DNA from: Porphyridium purpureum
Taxonomy: Eukaryota > Rhodophyta > Bangiophyceae > Porphyridiales > Porphyridiaceae
Assembly (NCBI GenBank): GCA_008690995.1
Contig: VRMN01000022.1
Span: 1 to 64,000 of the forward strand
Length of the DNA: 64,000 nt
Direction: 5' to 3'
The notes under the pieces were generated by a model. That model saw only the letters and a program-made list of their open reading frames with translations. It had not been told where the DNA came from and searched no databases. Position 1 is the first letter of the stretch. Every line of letters begins with the position of its first letter. The translations under genes were made by a program, and so were the position numbers. Positions 52,401-61,400 of the stretch are shown here, one piece after another.

Positions 52401-53016
52401 GAAATGGCGCGTCTACATGTGCTCCATGCTGCTCCCTGAGGTTCTCTTCTTGCTCATTGTCCTGAGGCGGCGGAATCACTTCAAAGCTGGTGCTTGTATC
52501 AAGCTGCACGGGGACCGTACGCGAGGAGCTTGCAAGCGCGTCAGCCTGCACGTGCACGACAAGCAGCGCGACACTGCTGCCTCCGGGCATGCGGAGCGGG
52601 ACAAGCATGCCGCTCGCTACAACGCGGATTTGCGCTAAAATGCAGTCCTCGAGCACGCCGGCGTTCAAAAACACGACCTGCCAGTCGCGCGTGCCGCGTT
52701 CTGGCTGCACCTGCACGCGCTTCGCGCGCGGCAGTTCTGGAATGGCCTCCACGTGATACATGGAGGCGTGCTGCACGCCCAGCCGGGACCCAAATGTCGC
52801 ACTCATACTAAAATGATTAGCAATGCCGGACGATGCGCCTTCCCAGCTCGCGTACATGGTATTCACGGCTGCATCTGCGATCTGCTCGACTGGCCGGATC
52901 CGCAGAAACAGCCGGGTGGTAGGCGACAGACTGTGGCACACGCCCGGAGGAAGCCTCACAAAACAGTCGGCATTGGATGCGGCTGCAGCAAAGTCCAAGT
53001 GCGCCTGAAGCTCCAT
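49471..53016 (-). CDS. PEX1: Peroxisome biogenesis AAA-ATPase PEX1
   Basis: PEX1 forms a hetero-hexameric AAA ATPase with PEX6 that pulls the import receptor PEX5 out of the peroxisomal membrane. The frame has 1181 residues, near the animal and plant length. The N-terminal adaptor domain covers about 1-185, with the late motif EDCILAQIRVV...VPLRMPGGSS. The first AAA domain has Walker A GKPGTGKS (567-574) and Walker B LLILDDLH (about 626). The second has GPPGCGKT (888-895), VKGPELLSKYIGASE (912-926), Walker B IFFDEFE (944-950) and the near-invariant PEX1 run TSRPDLIDPALLRPGRLD (991-1008). The last region contains FSGADLHAVV. The start is the first ATG. It has no intron and stands alone. Identification is secure. 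Confidence 0.96.
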   Translation of the reverse strand: MELQAHLDFAAAASNADCFVRLPPGVCHSLSPTTRLFLRIRPVEQIADAAVNTMYASWEGASSGIANHFSMSATFGSRLGVQHASMYHVEAIPELPRAKRVQVQPERGTRDWQVVFLNAGVLEDCILAQIRVVASGMLVPLRMPGGSSVALLVVHVQADALASSSRTVPVQLDTSTSFEVIPPPQDNEQEENLREQHGAHVDAPFLCARLRVQPWHDGDDCAQVACRGSGRHAAWNSVRVCANTARALRIEPGASGEWFALHCPASVSLGKRALPLVMVCVAVDVPDRTDCADCADVNASAAVTLSRSGYEPVHTNHVAVRAELARTIHACALDHVELERVAPINVGGARVASRATFYVCLREDGTQEALRARAATPSVAELRIALQSVLHTSEQATPFAAITAGSFVVQVDSVAEATDASSAQGMDSVFVLVVLDDTPPPFAGIVQPDPARVHQAPPGESSRQLFKWENPSSEVTALTLTCGGFCTWPELYARPHASDLLQRHGMREGSKSGFASAARDLQLDGAQARDAFEQLHSFFERVLDLKGASQCFKSRSLMRVSAMLLCGKPGTGKSFVCAAVGRALQVRALVRVMWLRCAAHVGEPRSASVQRLRAVFARARRSFPALLILDDLHLLLPAVSSDDHYQDQHVDAGTAAIASVLMDECLHVFCDPGMQVGILATSTAPDALHEIMQYPGLFAQTHMLQLPDTERRADFLSRALNLSPPNHAVSIRERAAAAPEHGPLNMQRLAEGMDGYSMQDMIRFVEVAKVELQLYKCSRGREERNLPDGQGALKMGTEAEWDKLLAMQRIQATFKPHAMLEARTVQLQAESMGAQASDAGEPALAWNRIGGLHAAKRELLDVLLLPSKYARLFAHAPLKAPSGVLLFGPPGCGKTLLARAAGPRCALRAISVKGPELLSKYIGASEAAVRDVFSRASAAAPCMIFFDEFEALAPVRGGDTTGVADRVVNALLTCMDGVEQLHAGVFVLAATSRPDLIDPALLRPGRLDKWLHCDFPDEQERVDILKRAFEPLLAWHGGDAGVQSASNGDQAQAVVHADATASGPTSHVTFQIDCLDLAQRTPGFSGADLHAVVASAQLHLARGVVERDEQAEQSKHFGEALARAVEHAMLTARPSCSRRDRAFFEHCCARFKTRDADHRDENASDDAMLLGGPSQPRVMLS

Positions 53017-54093
53017 ACTGCTGTATCAGCCTTGCGACACCTAGCAGAGGTTCCATCCGTCACGAGAAGATCCCGGGAAAGCGCAGAAGAGCGGAAGCGC
53101 GATATGATCGAACGCGCGAGTCATGATCACCACGAGAGAGAAAGAGACAGGCGGAGAATACAATCCGTACTGAGTGTTAGACTTGAGGGGCTCTTTTCAA
53201 GCTTTAGCGATTCGCGCAGGTATCCAGTGTGGGTGCCGAGATGGCCGATTTGTGTCTTGCGTGGGCGGCCGGATCCAACCACTCAAAGGGAAAGAGGAGC
53301 GGCGCGTTTGAGCCCAACGCAAGACTGTGAGTGTTTCTCTTTTTCTATCGGCCGAGATGATTTGAATTGTGCAGGCCACCTCGCGGGGTTTCTGACGTCC
53401 CACGAGCTAGACCTGAATCCATGCCCAATCCTCGGCCGTATGGCTAAACTTCAAATGCGGCGTCACATGCGGCGCGCAAGCGCAGTTCATGCGGGACGTC
53501 TCAGCTTACCAATGTGTACCTCTCTCGCACGTGCACGAATCGGGACGAGCGGGTCACGCCGCGTTCCGAGCGTCCTCGGCCTGGTGAGGCCCACGCGCCG
53601 TGCTCACGTTCGGCTGGCGGCCTGTTCAGCGCATACTTTGGATTGAGAGCGCTTGCGTCCACCAAGCCTGATGCGAACAGCCCGCTCCTTCACCTTGACG
53701 CGACACGCCGGCGCGTCGGCCACGCGAGCGCAGCGGCTCGCGCCTGTACCGCCAAACGCGGGAACCCTAAAGCGACAAAGCCAAGGACGGCCGACGACGC
53801 AGCCGCCGGCCGCACGACGCGACGCGCACGGTGCGCGAGACGCTGCGTCCAAGGCTGTGCGCATGGCAACACCTAGCGCCCGCGCCTCGCCTGAACTGCT
53901 TTATTTATATACATCTGTTCGAAACATGAACAATTGTGGAGCCCCTTGTGGGTGTTCGCCGCCGCATTCGCTCCCACAAAGAGCTCTTGCGACGCCCCGG
54001 AACTCATGTGTACCGGAGCTCAAGGATACAGTCGAGCCCGAGGCGCTGCTGCCACGGAGGTGACTTGCGTGCGTGCACCGCGCGCGTCCGCGT
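53017..54093. other. Intergenic region between PEX1 and Elongin C
   Basis: About 1.1 kb upstream of PEX1 and downstream of Elongin C. Open frames are GC-driven and lack family resemblance. The PEX1 promoter should lie in the first few hundred bases; I see no clear TATA box. Confidence 0.45.
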
Positions 54094-54414
54094 TCACGTC
54101 AGCAAGAAATTGGCCACCATGAGCAACTCGAGCGCGGCGTCGCGCGGAATGTTGAAAATTGGCGGCGGGCTGTCCGAGTCCTTGTACTGATTGCGAAAGT
54201 AAAAGTACTGGCAGACTGTCTCGAGCAAGCGCGCCGGGATCTCCGGCAACCGCAGCGTGCGCGACTGCGCCTCAGCAAAGCCGCCGTCCATCAGCGTGCG
54301 AATAAACTCGGACGCGTGCGCGCATTCGGCGTGCAGCAAGAACTCGAAGCCGTCGCCGCTGACCAGCCGCAAGTAGCCCTCGGGCACCTCCTCAAACTCG
54401 CTCGGAACCACCAT
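54094..54414 (-). CDS. ELOC: Elongin C
   Basis: A 106-residue Skp1-fold adaptor that, with Elongin B, links substrate receptors to cullin-2/5-type ubiquitin ligases; it is found in nucleus and cytosol. The match runs the whole length: YLRLVSGDGFEFLLHAECA at the start, then an acidic turn, LRLPEIPARLLETVCQYF in the middle, and the signature RDAALELLMVANFL at the end. The human protein is 112 residues. I chose the ATG at 54414 (MVVPSEFEEVPEGYL); the frame extends upstream to 54504, but those 30 residues are unsupported. It is divergently arranged with the proteasome gene, with a 468-base shared upstream region. Confidence 0.93.
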   Translation of the reverse strand: MVVPSEFEEVPEGYLRLVSGDGFEFLLHAECAHASEFIRTLMDGGFAEAQSRTLRLPEIPARLLETVCQYFYFRNQYKDSDSPPPIFNIPRDAALELLMVANFLLT

Positions 54415-54526
54415 TGCCGCGCACACACCGCACTTGCCCTCTCGCCACAGCCCCACTCTTCTCTCTCCCTCCTTTTTCCCCCCACCCTCCAGGCCCACAA
54501 CCAACCCTGGTTCCCACTGTACTTCA

Positions 54527-54597
54527 GGTGTCCAGTGGGTGTCCAGTGGGTGTTCAACAGTTGTTCAGTAGATGTTCAGCAGGGTGTTCAGCTCGTG
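54527..54597. repeat. Degenerate 11-12-bp tandem repeat in a divergent promoter
   Basis: About six imperfect units of GGTGTTCAGTA/GGTGTCCAGT type lie between the Elongin C and proteasome genes. Units drift in sequence and spacing. They could be a minisatellite or a cluster of binding sites shared by the two genes. Confidence 0.6.
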
Positions 54598-54882
54598 TTT
54601 TTCTCGGTTTTGCGCCAGCGCGGCAGACGGAAGTTGCGGGAAGCGCGTAAGGGGAATGGTAGACGTATAGAGAGATCTGCTGCGGGTCGGACGACAAGGT
54701 GCGTGCGTCAGGGTGGGAAGTGATCAGCCCGCGATCTGCCGACACTTGCATCGGACACCGGCTCTAGCGTGCGCCAGTCGCTGCGTGGGCGGAGGGAGTG
54801 GGTGACGCGCAGCGGTTCGTGGACACATACGCGTTTGGCTTTTGTCGGTTCTCGGCGCCGCCGCAGACGCAAGTGCATCGTC

Positions 54883-55683
54883 ATGTTTAGGAATCAGTAT
54901 GACACAGACATCACAACGTACAGTCCGCAGGGGCGTGTGCATCAGATCGAGTACGCCATGGAGGCCGTGAAGCAGGGCTCTGCCGTCGTGGGGCTGCGCT
55001 CTGCGACGCACGTGGTGCTCGCCACGCTCAAGCGCTCGTCTTCCGAGCTGGCAAGTAACCAGCGCAAGCTGTTCGAGATCGACTCGCACGTGGGCATTGC
55101 GATCGCAGGGCTCACAGCCGACGCGCGCGTGCTCACCCGCTTCATGCGCGCCGAGTGTCACAACCACCAGTACGTGTACGAGACACCCATGCCGCTATCA
55201 CGGCTTGTGCTGGCTGTTGCGGACAAATCGCAGGTCGCCACGCAGCGCGCATCCAAGCGACCGTTTGGTGTTGGGCTGCTCGTGGCCGGCTACGACACCA
55301 CGGGCGCGCATTTGTATCAGACGTGCCCCTCGGGAAATTATTTCGAGTACGAGGCGTTTGCGATCGGAGCGCGCTCTCAATCCGCAAAGACGTACCTCGA
55401 GAAGCATTTTGAGTCGTTCGCAGCGCTTTCGCTGGAAGAATTGTGCCGCCACGCCATCCTCGCGCTGCAGGAGACCGTCGCTTCAAGCAAGGACACAGAG
55501 CTCACGACCAGAAACACCGCGCTTGCGTTTGTTGGCCGCGACACGCCATGGACCATGGTCGAGGACGACAGCGTCGAGGAGTATCTGCTGGTGCTCGACG
55601 CAGAGGACGAGCTCGAGGAGGGCGACGCGGACGCCGCGCGACAGCAGCCGCAGCAGCCTCCCGCTGCCATGGACGAGAGTTAG
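54883..55683 (+). CDS. PSMA1: Proteasome subunit alpha type-1 (alpha6)
   Basis: This is one of the seven alpha subunits that form the outer rings of the 20S proteasome. The protein has 266 residues from MFRNQYDTDITTYSPQGRV, which carries the alpha-subunit N-terminal signature (YSPQGR...QIEYAMEAVKQG). GIAIAGLTADARVLTRFMR and CPSGNYFEYEAFAIGARSQ place it in the PSMA1/alpha6 branch. The C-terminal tail is acidic and Gln/Pro rich (EDELEEGDADAARQQPQQ), common in this subunit. An in-frame ATG at 54769 would add 38 basic residues that interrupt the conserved start, so I rejected it. It shares an upstream region with the divergent Elongin C gene. Confidence 0.94.
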   Translation: MFRNQYDTDITTYSPQGRVHQIEYAMEAVKQGSAVVGLRSATHVVLATLKRSSSELASNQRKLFEIDSHVGIAIAGLTADARVLTRFMRAECHNHQYVYETPMPLSRLVLAVADKSQVATQRASKRPFGVGLLVAGYDTTGAHLYQTCPSGNYFEYEAFAIGARSQSAKTYLEKHFESFAALSLEELCRHAILALQETVASSKDTELTTRNTALAFVGRDTPWTMVEDDSVEEYLLVLDAEDELEEGDADAARQQPQQPPAAMDES

Positions 55684-55851
55684 ATATTGTTGGATACGCG
55701 CCATGCTAGCCGACCTTATTGAAAAAGAAAGCGTGTGTGAAGAATCCTTTTATAAAGTTCTTTCTCAATCACCAAGTCTACGGCTCCTTCGAGGGCATTC
55801 AAGATGTACGCGACCAGGAGAACGTGAGCACATGCGAGCGTGTGCCACGCG

Positions 55852-56112
55852 CTACAGCGACACTTCGATTTGCCCGCGCGTTCGTTCCGAGTTTTTCCAC
55901 ACAGCAAGTCGGTGCAGCTCCATAAGACCTTGGCGAATGGCTTCGTCGCGCTCCGCACCCTCCAGGTTACGCTTGTCGCGGAACTCGAGCTTCATCATGT
56001 GCAGCATTTTGGCGCGGCGCACGCTTGGGTAGCTGCGCAGCGCACGCAGCAAGTGGCGGTACAAGTGCAGCGGGTTGCGCGACAGACCAGACGGTACTGC
56101 GGTGCTCGCCAT
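55852..56112 (-). CDS. LYR-motif protein (LYRM family)
   Basis: This protein has 86 residues. The LYR motif is at residues 17-19 in NPLHLYRHLLRALRSYPS, followed by the family helices with RRAKMLHMMKLEFRDKRN and GLMELHRLAVWKN. LYR proteins are small mitochondrial factors that bind acyl-carrier protein and help Fe-S delivery or assembly of respiratory complexes. The early position of the motif and overall length resemble LYRM9 or related members; the exact orthologue is uncertain. The ATG at 56112 was preferred to one 13 codons upstream, which would add a charged extension. It converges on PSMA1 with a 168-base gap. Confidence 0.8.
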   Translation of the reverse strand: MASTAVPSGLSRNPLHLYRHLLRALRSYPSVRRAKMLHMMKLEFRDKRNLEGAERDEAIRQGLMELHRLAVWKNSERTRGQIEVSL

Positions 56113-57102
56113 TTCACCGCGTCGAGTTTTTTTTCCCTCTTCCTCTGCCACGGCGCTCTGTCACGCCCCTCCTGCTGGGCAGAAACTCCCCGAGTTCGGA
56201 CTTAGCGAGACGTAGTCGTGTGGGTCTGTGTGAAGCGCAATCGACGTACGACGCGGACTGGAACCCGCACAGACTGTCGCTCGCATAAACGCGGGAGCTT
56301 TTCAGCGTGGGCGAGTCGGGGGCGCTCCGTAGACGCGCAAGCGGCTTATTGAGTGGAAAGCGCTCTTGAATGGAACACGCACAAATGCGGTTCTGATGGG
56401 CAGTCGCACCCTCGACGACCACTGCGATGAGCGCGCGTGTGGAATGCAGTGATGCGAGTCTTTCACCGCCAGATGGCATGGCACGACCGACACCTCAATC
56501 TCAACGGCTTGTGTGGACCACAGGGTAGCGGCGTCTGTCGTTTCTACCTTCAGATTATCGGCAAAGCGCTCGCTGAAGCCCCTGGCTACTTGCCCCTATC
56601 GCTGAATGGCTGACCGTAAGCTGTCAGGCATATCGCCATTGAGGTCGTATCAGCGCCGACAGCTTAGGGCACGTTTCGTATGATCGACCCAACAGCCTTC
56701 CTGCAAAGTGAGCTCGAATTCAAGCAGGGCGATGGTCAAAGTATACACATGCGAAGCGGACCTTGACGGGGCTACGTATGAACAACGACACGCAGAGTCT
56801 GCTAATCAGGTCGTCATTCGCACTGTCATCCTGCTGAGGTCGCCATGTAGTTGGATACGATGCGAGTGAGCAACAGCGTAACACGGATCGCGACGGCTTG
56901 CCGCACCAAACATGTAGGACAGAAGATGAACAGAAAGAAGGCCTTCGGTTCCGGAAAGCAAGCACAAAGATACGCAGTGGGCAGGAGATTAAAGGTTCAA
57001 GATCGTATTCATCGAGGTACAATTCGGAGCGTTCGAGCTCCGTGCCTGCGAGAGTAGTCTTCCAAGTGCCAAAGCTGTGGGACAATCAAATCCGATGTTG
57101 CT
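56113..57102. other. Intergenic region
   Basis: No gene recognised in about 1 kb between two minus-strand genes. Minus-strand frames here (56114-56479 and 56720-57085) have no family resemblance and codon use unlike the neighbours. The LYR gene promoter should lie at the left edge. Confidence 0.45.
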
Positions 57103-58110
57103 TTATCTGGTAGCTTCTGCTGTCGACGTCGCTGGCGGCGCGAGTACAGATTCGAGGTCACGCAATCGCTGCTTGATCTGCTTCTTTTCAGCATCCACTG
57201 CAGCACGAGCTGAGCGGCTGGCCGATTTCGCATCTCTTTGTTGCTGCTGTCGCCGTAACCGCGCCAGTCGGGCCTCCAGCACAGTATATTCAAGCTCCAT
57301 TTCGTCGCGCTCTGAGAGTCTGGCACCTGCGTCGCTTTCATCATCTTCCTTGATCTCTGAAAATACCTGGAAAGGCTCTGGTGGCACAGGCGGTGCGAGC
57401 TCGCCGACGTGTACTTTCTGGGCGATGTCACCCACCGGGTCATGTCTTATTGATGCAGCTGGAGCCGGCGCAGGAGCCGCCGCAGGCTCGGAGGCGCGGT
57501 ACGGATTTGGCGCAAATGGCGAAATACTTGGTGGCGGAGGCGGCGGGTTCGCCTTGGCGTCACGAACGGACTCCTCGTACTGCCGAACCAAATGAAACGC
57601 GCCGAAGAACAGCACCAGCGCGCCTGCATACTTGATCGCAAAACGCGCGTAAAGGTGCGGGTCGTTCATCGGGTTTTCCAGCATGGCGCGGCGCGTGTTC
57701 TCGCGCTCTGCCTCTTCCGCTTGTTTCGCTGCTCCAGCCGCCTCTACAGACTCGTGCGCTGGATGCGCAGCTTCAGACGCCGCTGGGCCTTCGCTGGGAC
57801 GAGCGGACTGCGGCTGCGCAGAGGTCGATGTCGACGTCGACGCCGACGCTGCCTCCGACGCCGACAGTGCCGAACTTTGGTTGTTCATCGCCTTTGCACT
57901 CGTGCATCGCAGTCGACCACGCCCAGACAGAAGCATAAGTTCTTTCGCAGCCGTACGCATCTTTATATGAAAGCACCTCTCCATGCGGAGAGCGACAGGT
58001 TCAAGCGCGGCCAGGCGCACTGGCGTGGCCGCGGCCTCGAGCCAGACTCCAATCACATCCGAGCGCGCGCGCGCTGCGCGCGCCAAGCGCCCCGCCAGCG
58101 CAGCGCGCAT
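57103..58110 (-). CDS. Single-pass membrane protein, probably organellar, unidentified
   Basis: This protein has 335 residues from MRAALAGRLARAARARSDV, an acid-free Arg/Ala-rich start typical of a mitochondrial or plastid presequence. A Ser/Thr/Ala-rich linker follows (about 78-125), then a charged helix, a single hydrophobic segment (FAIKYAGALVLFFGAFHLV, about 157-175), a Pro-rich stretch and a C-terminal coiled coil (EMELEYTVLEARLARLRRQQ). The topology would be one membrane pass with a soluble coiled coil. No known family is recognised. The frame continues upstream to 58218 with Cys-rich residues that look like leader sequence. It is divergent from the large coiled-coil gene on the plus strand. 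Confidence 0.7.
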   Translation of the reverse strand: MRAALAGRLARAARARSDVIGVWLEAAATPVRLAALEPVALRMERCFHIKMRTAAKELMLLSGRGRLRCTSAKAMNNQSSALSASEAASASTSTSTSAQPQSARPSEGPAASEAAHPAHESVEAAGAAKQAEEAERENTRRAMLENPMNDPHLYARFAIKYAGALVLFFGAFHLVRQYEESVRDAKANPPPPPPSISPFAPNPYRASEPAAAPAPAPAASIRHDPVGDIAQKVHVGELAPPVPPEPFQVFSEIKEDDESDAGARLSERDEMELEYTVLEARLARLRRQQQQRDAKSASRSARAAVDAEKKQIKQRLRDLESVLAPPATSTAEATR

Positions 58111-58346
58111 GGTGTTCCCGAACTCAACCACAGCGGTGCGCGCGCAGAACGCCGAACCGCGCGAGACGTGCTCACAGCACTCACACAAACACGAACAACC
58201 AAACACACAGAAGCACACTCAACACAAGCACGTGCCACCACCCGACCCCGCCCCGCGCCGCCCCGCACCGCGCGTGACAAATTAGGGTTTCGTGGTAGTT
58301 TCATAGTAAAACGATGCTGTTTTATTATGGCCGAGTCGGAACAATT

Positions 58347-58383
58347 TTCGGTTTTTCCGGTTTTTTCGGTTTTTTCGGTTGCG
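58347..58383. repeat. Short CGGTTTTTTC tandem repeat in a divergent promoter
   Basis: Four near-identical 9-10-base units (CGGTTTTTCC, GGTTTTTTC, GGTTTTTTC, GGTTG) sit just upstream of the large coiled-coil gene and within the region shared with the divergent membrane-protein gene. Confidence 0.6.
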
Positions 58384-58451
58384 GGGGAAGTGAGAGGTGG
58401 GAAAAGAGGGCAGCGGGCAGCAGCAGCTGGTGGTGGTGACTGCGCGGTGTA

Positions 58452-61400
58452 GTGCGGTCGCGATGTGGAATCAGCTGGAGCGCGTGCGGCAGCGCGTCCG
58501 AGGCGCGCGACGGGCTGCTGGCTGCCGCGACCGCGGGCGATGGGGAGGACGAGGAGGGCGATGGAGCAGGAAGCACCAACCGTAGCGGCAGCCAGAGCGC
58601 CGAGATGGCGCAGCATGCTGCGCGCGCCGGGCCTTCGTTGGAGCACGGCGGTGGAGAAAGTAGCTCCGAAGATATGCTGCGTGAGCTCAGCGTGCGCTGC
58701 AAGCTGCTCGAGGACGACAAGCGCGATCTCGAGGAGCAGCTCGTCGCGCTCGAGAACGTGGCTGACGAAAAGGCCGAGATTGAGACCATGCTCAAGTATG
58801 CAGAGGAGGAGAAGGACGCGCTGCGCGAGCAGCTCGAGAGCTGGGCGACCGAGAATGTCGAGACTGCTCGCGCCGCGAAACTGCTGGATGACATGACCGC
58901 GCAGCGCGACGCGCTGGCGAGCGAGCTGGCGATTGTTCAGGACGACCTGCGCAATCTCGTCCATGAGTATAGCAGGAGCCGGGCACAGAGCGAAGCACTC
59001 GCCAACGCCGAGCGTGGGCGCAAAGAAGCACTGGAGGAGCTTGAGCTGCTACAAGCTGCGCAGACAAGTATGCTAGACGCGCTCAAGACCATGACAAACG
59101 AGCGCGACGCGGCTGTCGCAACCGCAGACAAAATACGCGACAAGCTCAATGAGCTGCGCTCCAGTACGGACGAGTCACTGCGCGAGCAGCTGACGGACGC
59201 GCAGCGCGCTCTGGAGGCAAGTAGCACAGACCTTGAGACAACGCGATGCGACAACGCGGCTATGGTGGCGCGCGTGGATGAGCTCGAGGCGCATGCCGCG
59301 CGTTTGGAAACCGAACGTGAACAAATGTTGGAGCAGACGTCGGCTCTCAAAAATGCGCTGGATCGCGAGGTCGAGCGCAGCAAACGCAGCGAAGAGCGCA
59401 GTGACGAGCAGATTCAGGCGCTACGAGCCCAGCTCGACGCAGCCGCTGTCGACCGCACGGCTGACGCCGAGGCTAGACGAAGCATGCAAGTTGAGCTGGA
59501 CAGTACGCGAGCTGAATCGAAGCGGTTTGAATCTGAGCACGCGACGTTGCAGGCCCAGATTGCTGCACTCCAGGCGGAGCTGGAGGACACAAAGCTGAGC
59601 AGCCATGATCACCAAGCCGAAGCGGGCGCAGCGCTCCTTGCTGCTCAGACAGACGTAGCGCGTATTGAAGAAGAAGTGGCCGGTTTGCGCGCAGAGCACG
59701 AACAGACTGTCCTGACGATGAAGGAGCAACTCGCCGCCCGTGAGTCTGAGCTGGAGGCGGCGCGCGCGCAGGCCAGCACGCTCGAGGCGCTCGAAAGCCA
59801 GCTTCGTGATGCTGTGCAACGTGCGCAGCTTCTGAGCGATGAAAGAAATGCGGCGCTAGAGGCCGCTCAAGCCGCCCGGGACTTTGCGGCGGGTGCGCAA
59901 GCAGATATGGCCAGTCTGCGCTCCGACTTGAGCCAGAAAGTGGAGGTGCTGGAAAGGCAGCTCGTCGCGCGCGACGATGAACTGGAAACGGCGCGCTCTC
60001 AATGCAGCGCACTGGAGGCACAGGTGCAACAGATTAAGGGCGAGCGCGACGCGGCGCGCACGGAGCTAGCCGCGGCGGATATTGACTTGGTTGAGCGCAG
60101 CTCGGCCGTATCATACGCGTCGTCGTCTCGACATGAGGTTGAAGCCTTGGGCGCAGAACTGCAAGTTTTAAGGCAAAGTCTAGACAGTGCGCGCGCAGAC
60201 GCACAGCGCGCAAGCAACGAGATGAGCGCTCAAGTTGAACAGATGCGTGCTGCGCTGGACGCCCGCACAGCAGACGAAGCGCAGATCGCAGAGCGGCTGC
60301 GCGTGGCAGAGGCTGCAAAAGCGCAACTATCGGAGGAGCTCGAAGCTGCTCGGAGGGACGCGCAAGCCGAGCGCGACGCAGCACTGATTGACTTGCAAAA
60401 CGCGCGCGGACATCGTGAGCACGATATTGACACGCTTCAAGCAGAGTCTGTCTTGCGCGTCGAAGAGGAACGCGCAAAGCGCGTTGCAGAAGTAGACGCG
60501 CTTCGCGTTGAGAAGGACGCCGCGTTGGCCGAGCTTGAACGGACGGCAGAGGAGCAAGTCGAGCAGCTGCGTGAGCAAGTGGAACGCGCCGAATCTGCAT
60601 TGGTGCAAATACAAGCCCAGCAAGCGGCTGCGGGTGCGGAACGCGAACGCGAAGTCGATGCGATCATTCAAGCGCACCTGCAACGCGTACAGCTAGCAGA
60701 GGCCGAGACGGATGGTCTGCGAAAACAGCTGCAAGATGCCGAGCAGATGAACGCCGAAATTTTGAATCAAAACGCAGCGGCAAGCGCCGAGTCAGGGCGT
60801 ACGTTGCAGGCGTTGCAGACCGAGCTAGACGCAGCTCTTGTCGACTTGCGGAACGCTCGCTCCGATCATGAGCGCGAGGTGGATTCCCTTCGAGCCGACA
60901 TTGCTTCTCGCGTTGAGGAGGAGAGCGCCAGGCATGTGGCAGAAATGAGCACACTGCGTGCCGAGAAGGACGCTGCCTTGGCCGAAATGGAGCAAAACGC
61001 GGAGCAGCAAGCAATGCAGCTGCGCCAGCAAGTAGCGCATGCCGAATCTGCGTTGGTGCAGATGGAGGCGCAAATAAGCGCGGATGCAGAACGCAAAGCC
61101 GAGGTCGAGGCGATCATTCAATCACACCTGGATCGCACGCAGCGCGCAGAAGCCGAGGTGGACGCGCTGCGCGAACAACTGCAAGACGCTGAGCAGGCAA
61201 ACGCCGAGTCTTTGAAACATCACGCGGCGGCGGGCGCCGAGGCAGAGCGGGCTTTGGAGGCTTTGCAGGCGAAAGTGGACGCCGCGGAGCGCGTGGAATC
61301 ACAGCTGCGAGCCGATCACTGCGCACAAGTGGAGCGTCTCGAGCTCGCTGCGGCTGAATTACGGTCGCGAGTCGACGCGCTCGAGTTGGAGCGCAGCGAG

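Noticed and set aside
52753-53646. 297-residue plus-strand frame overlapping the start of PEX1
   Set aside because: Antisense to the secure PEX1 N-terminus, and its remaining part has no family resemblance.
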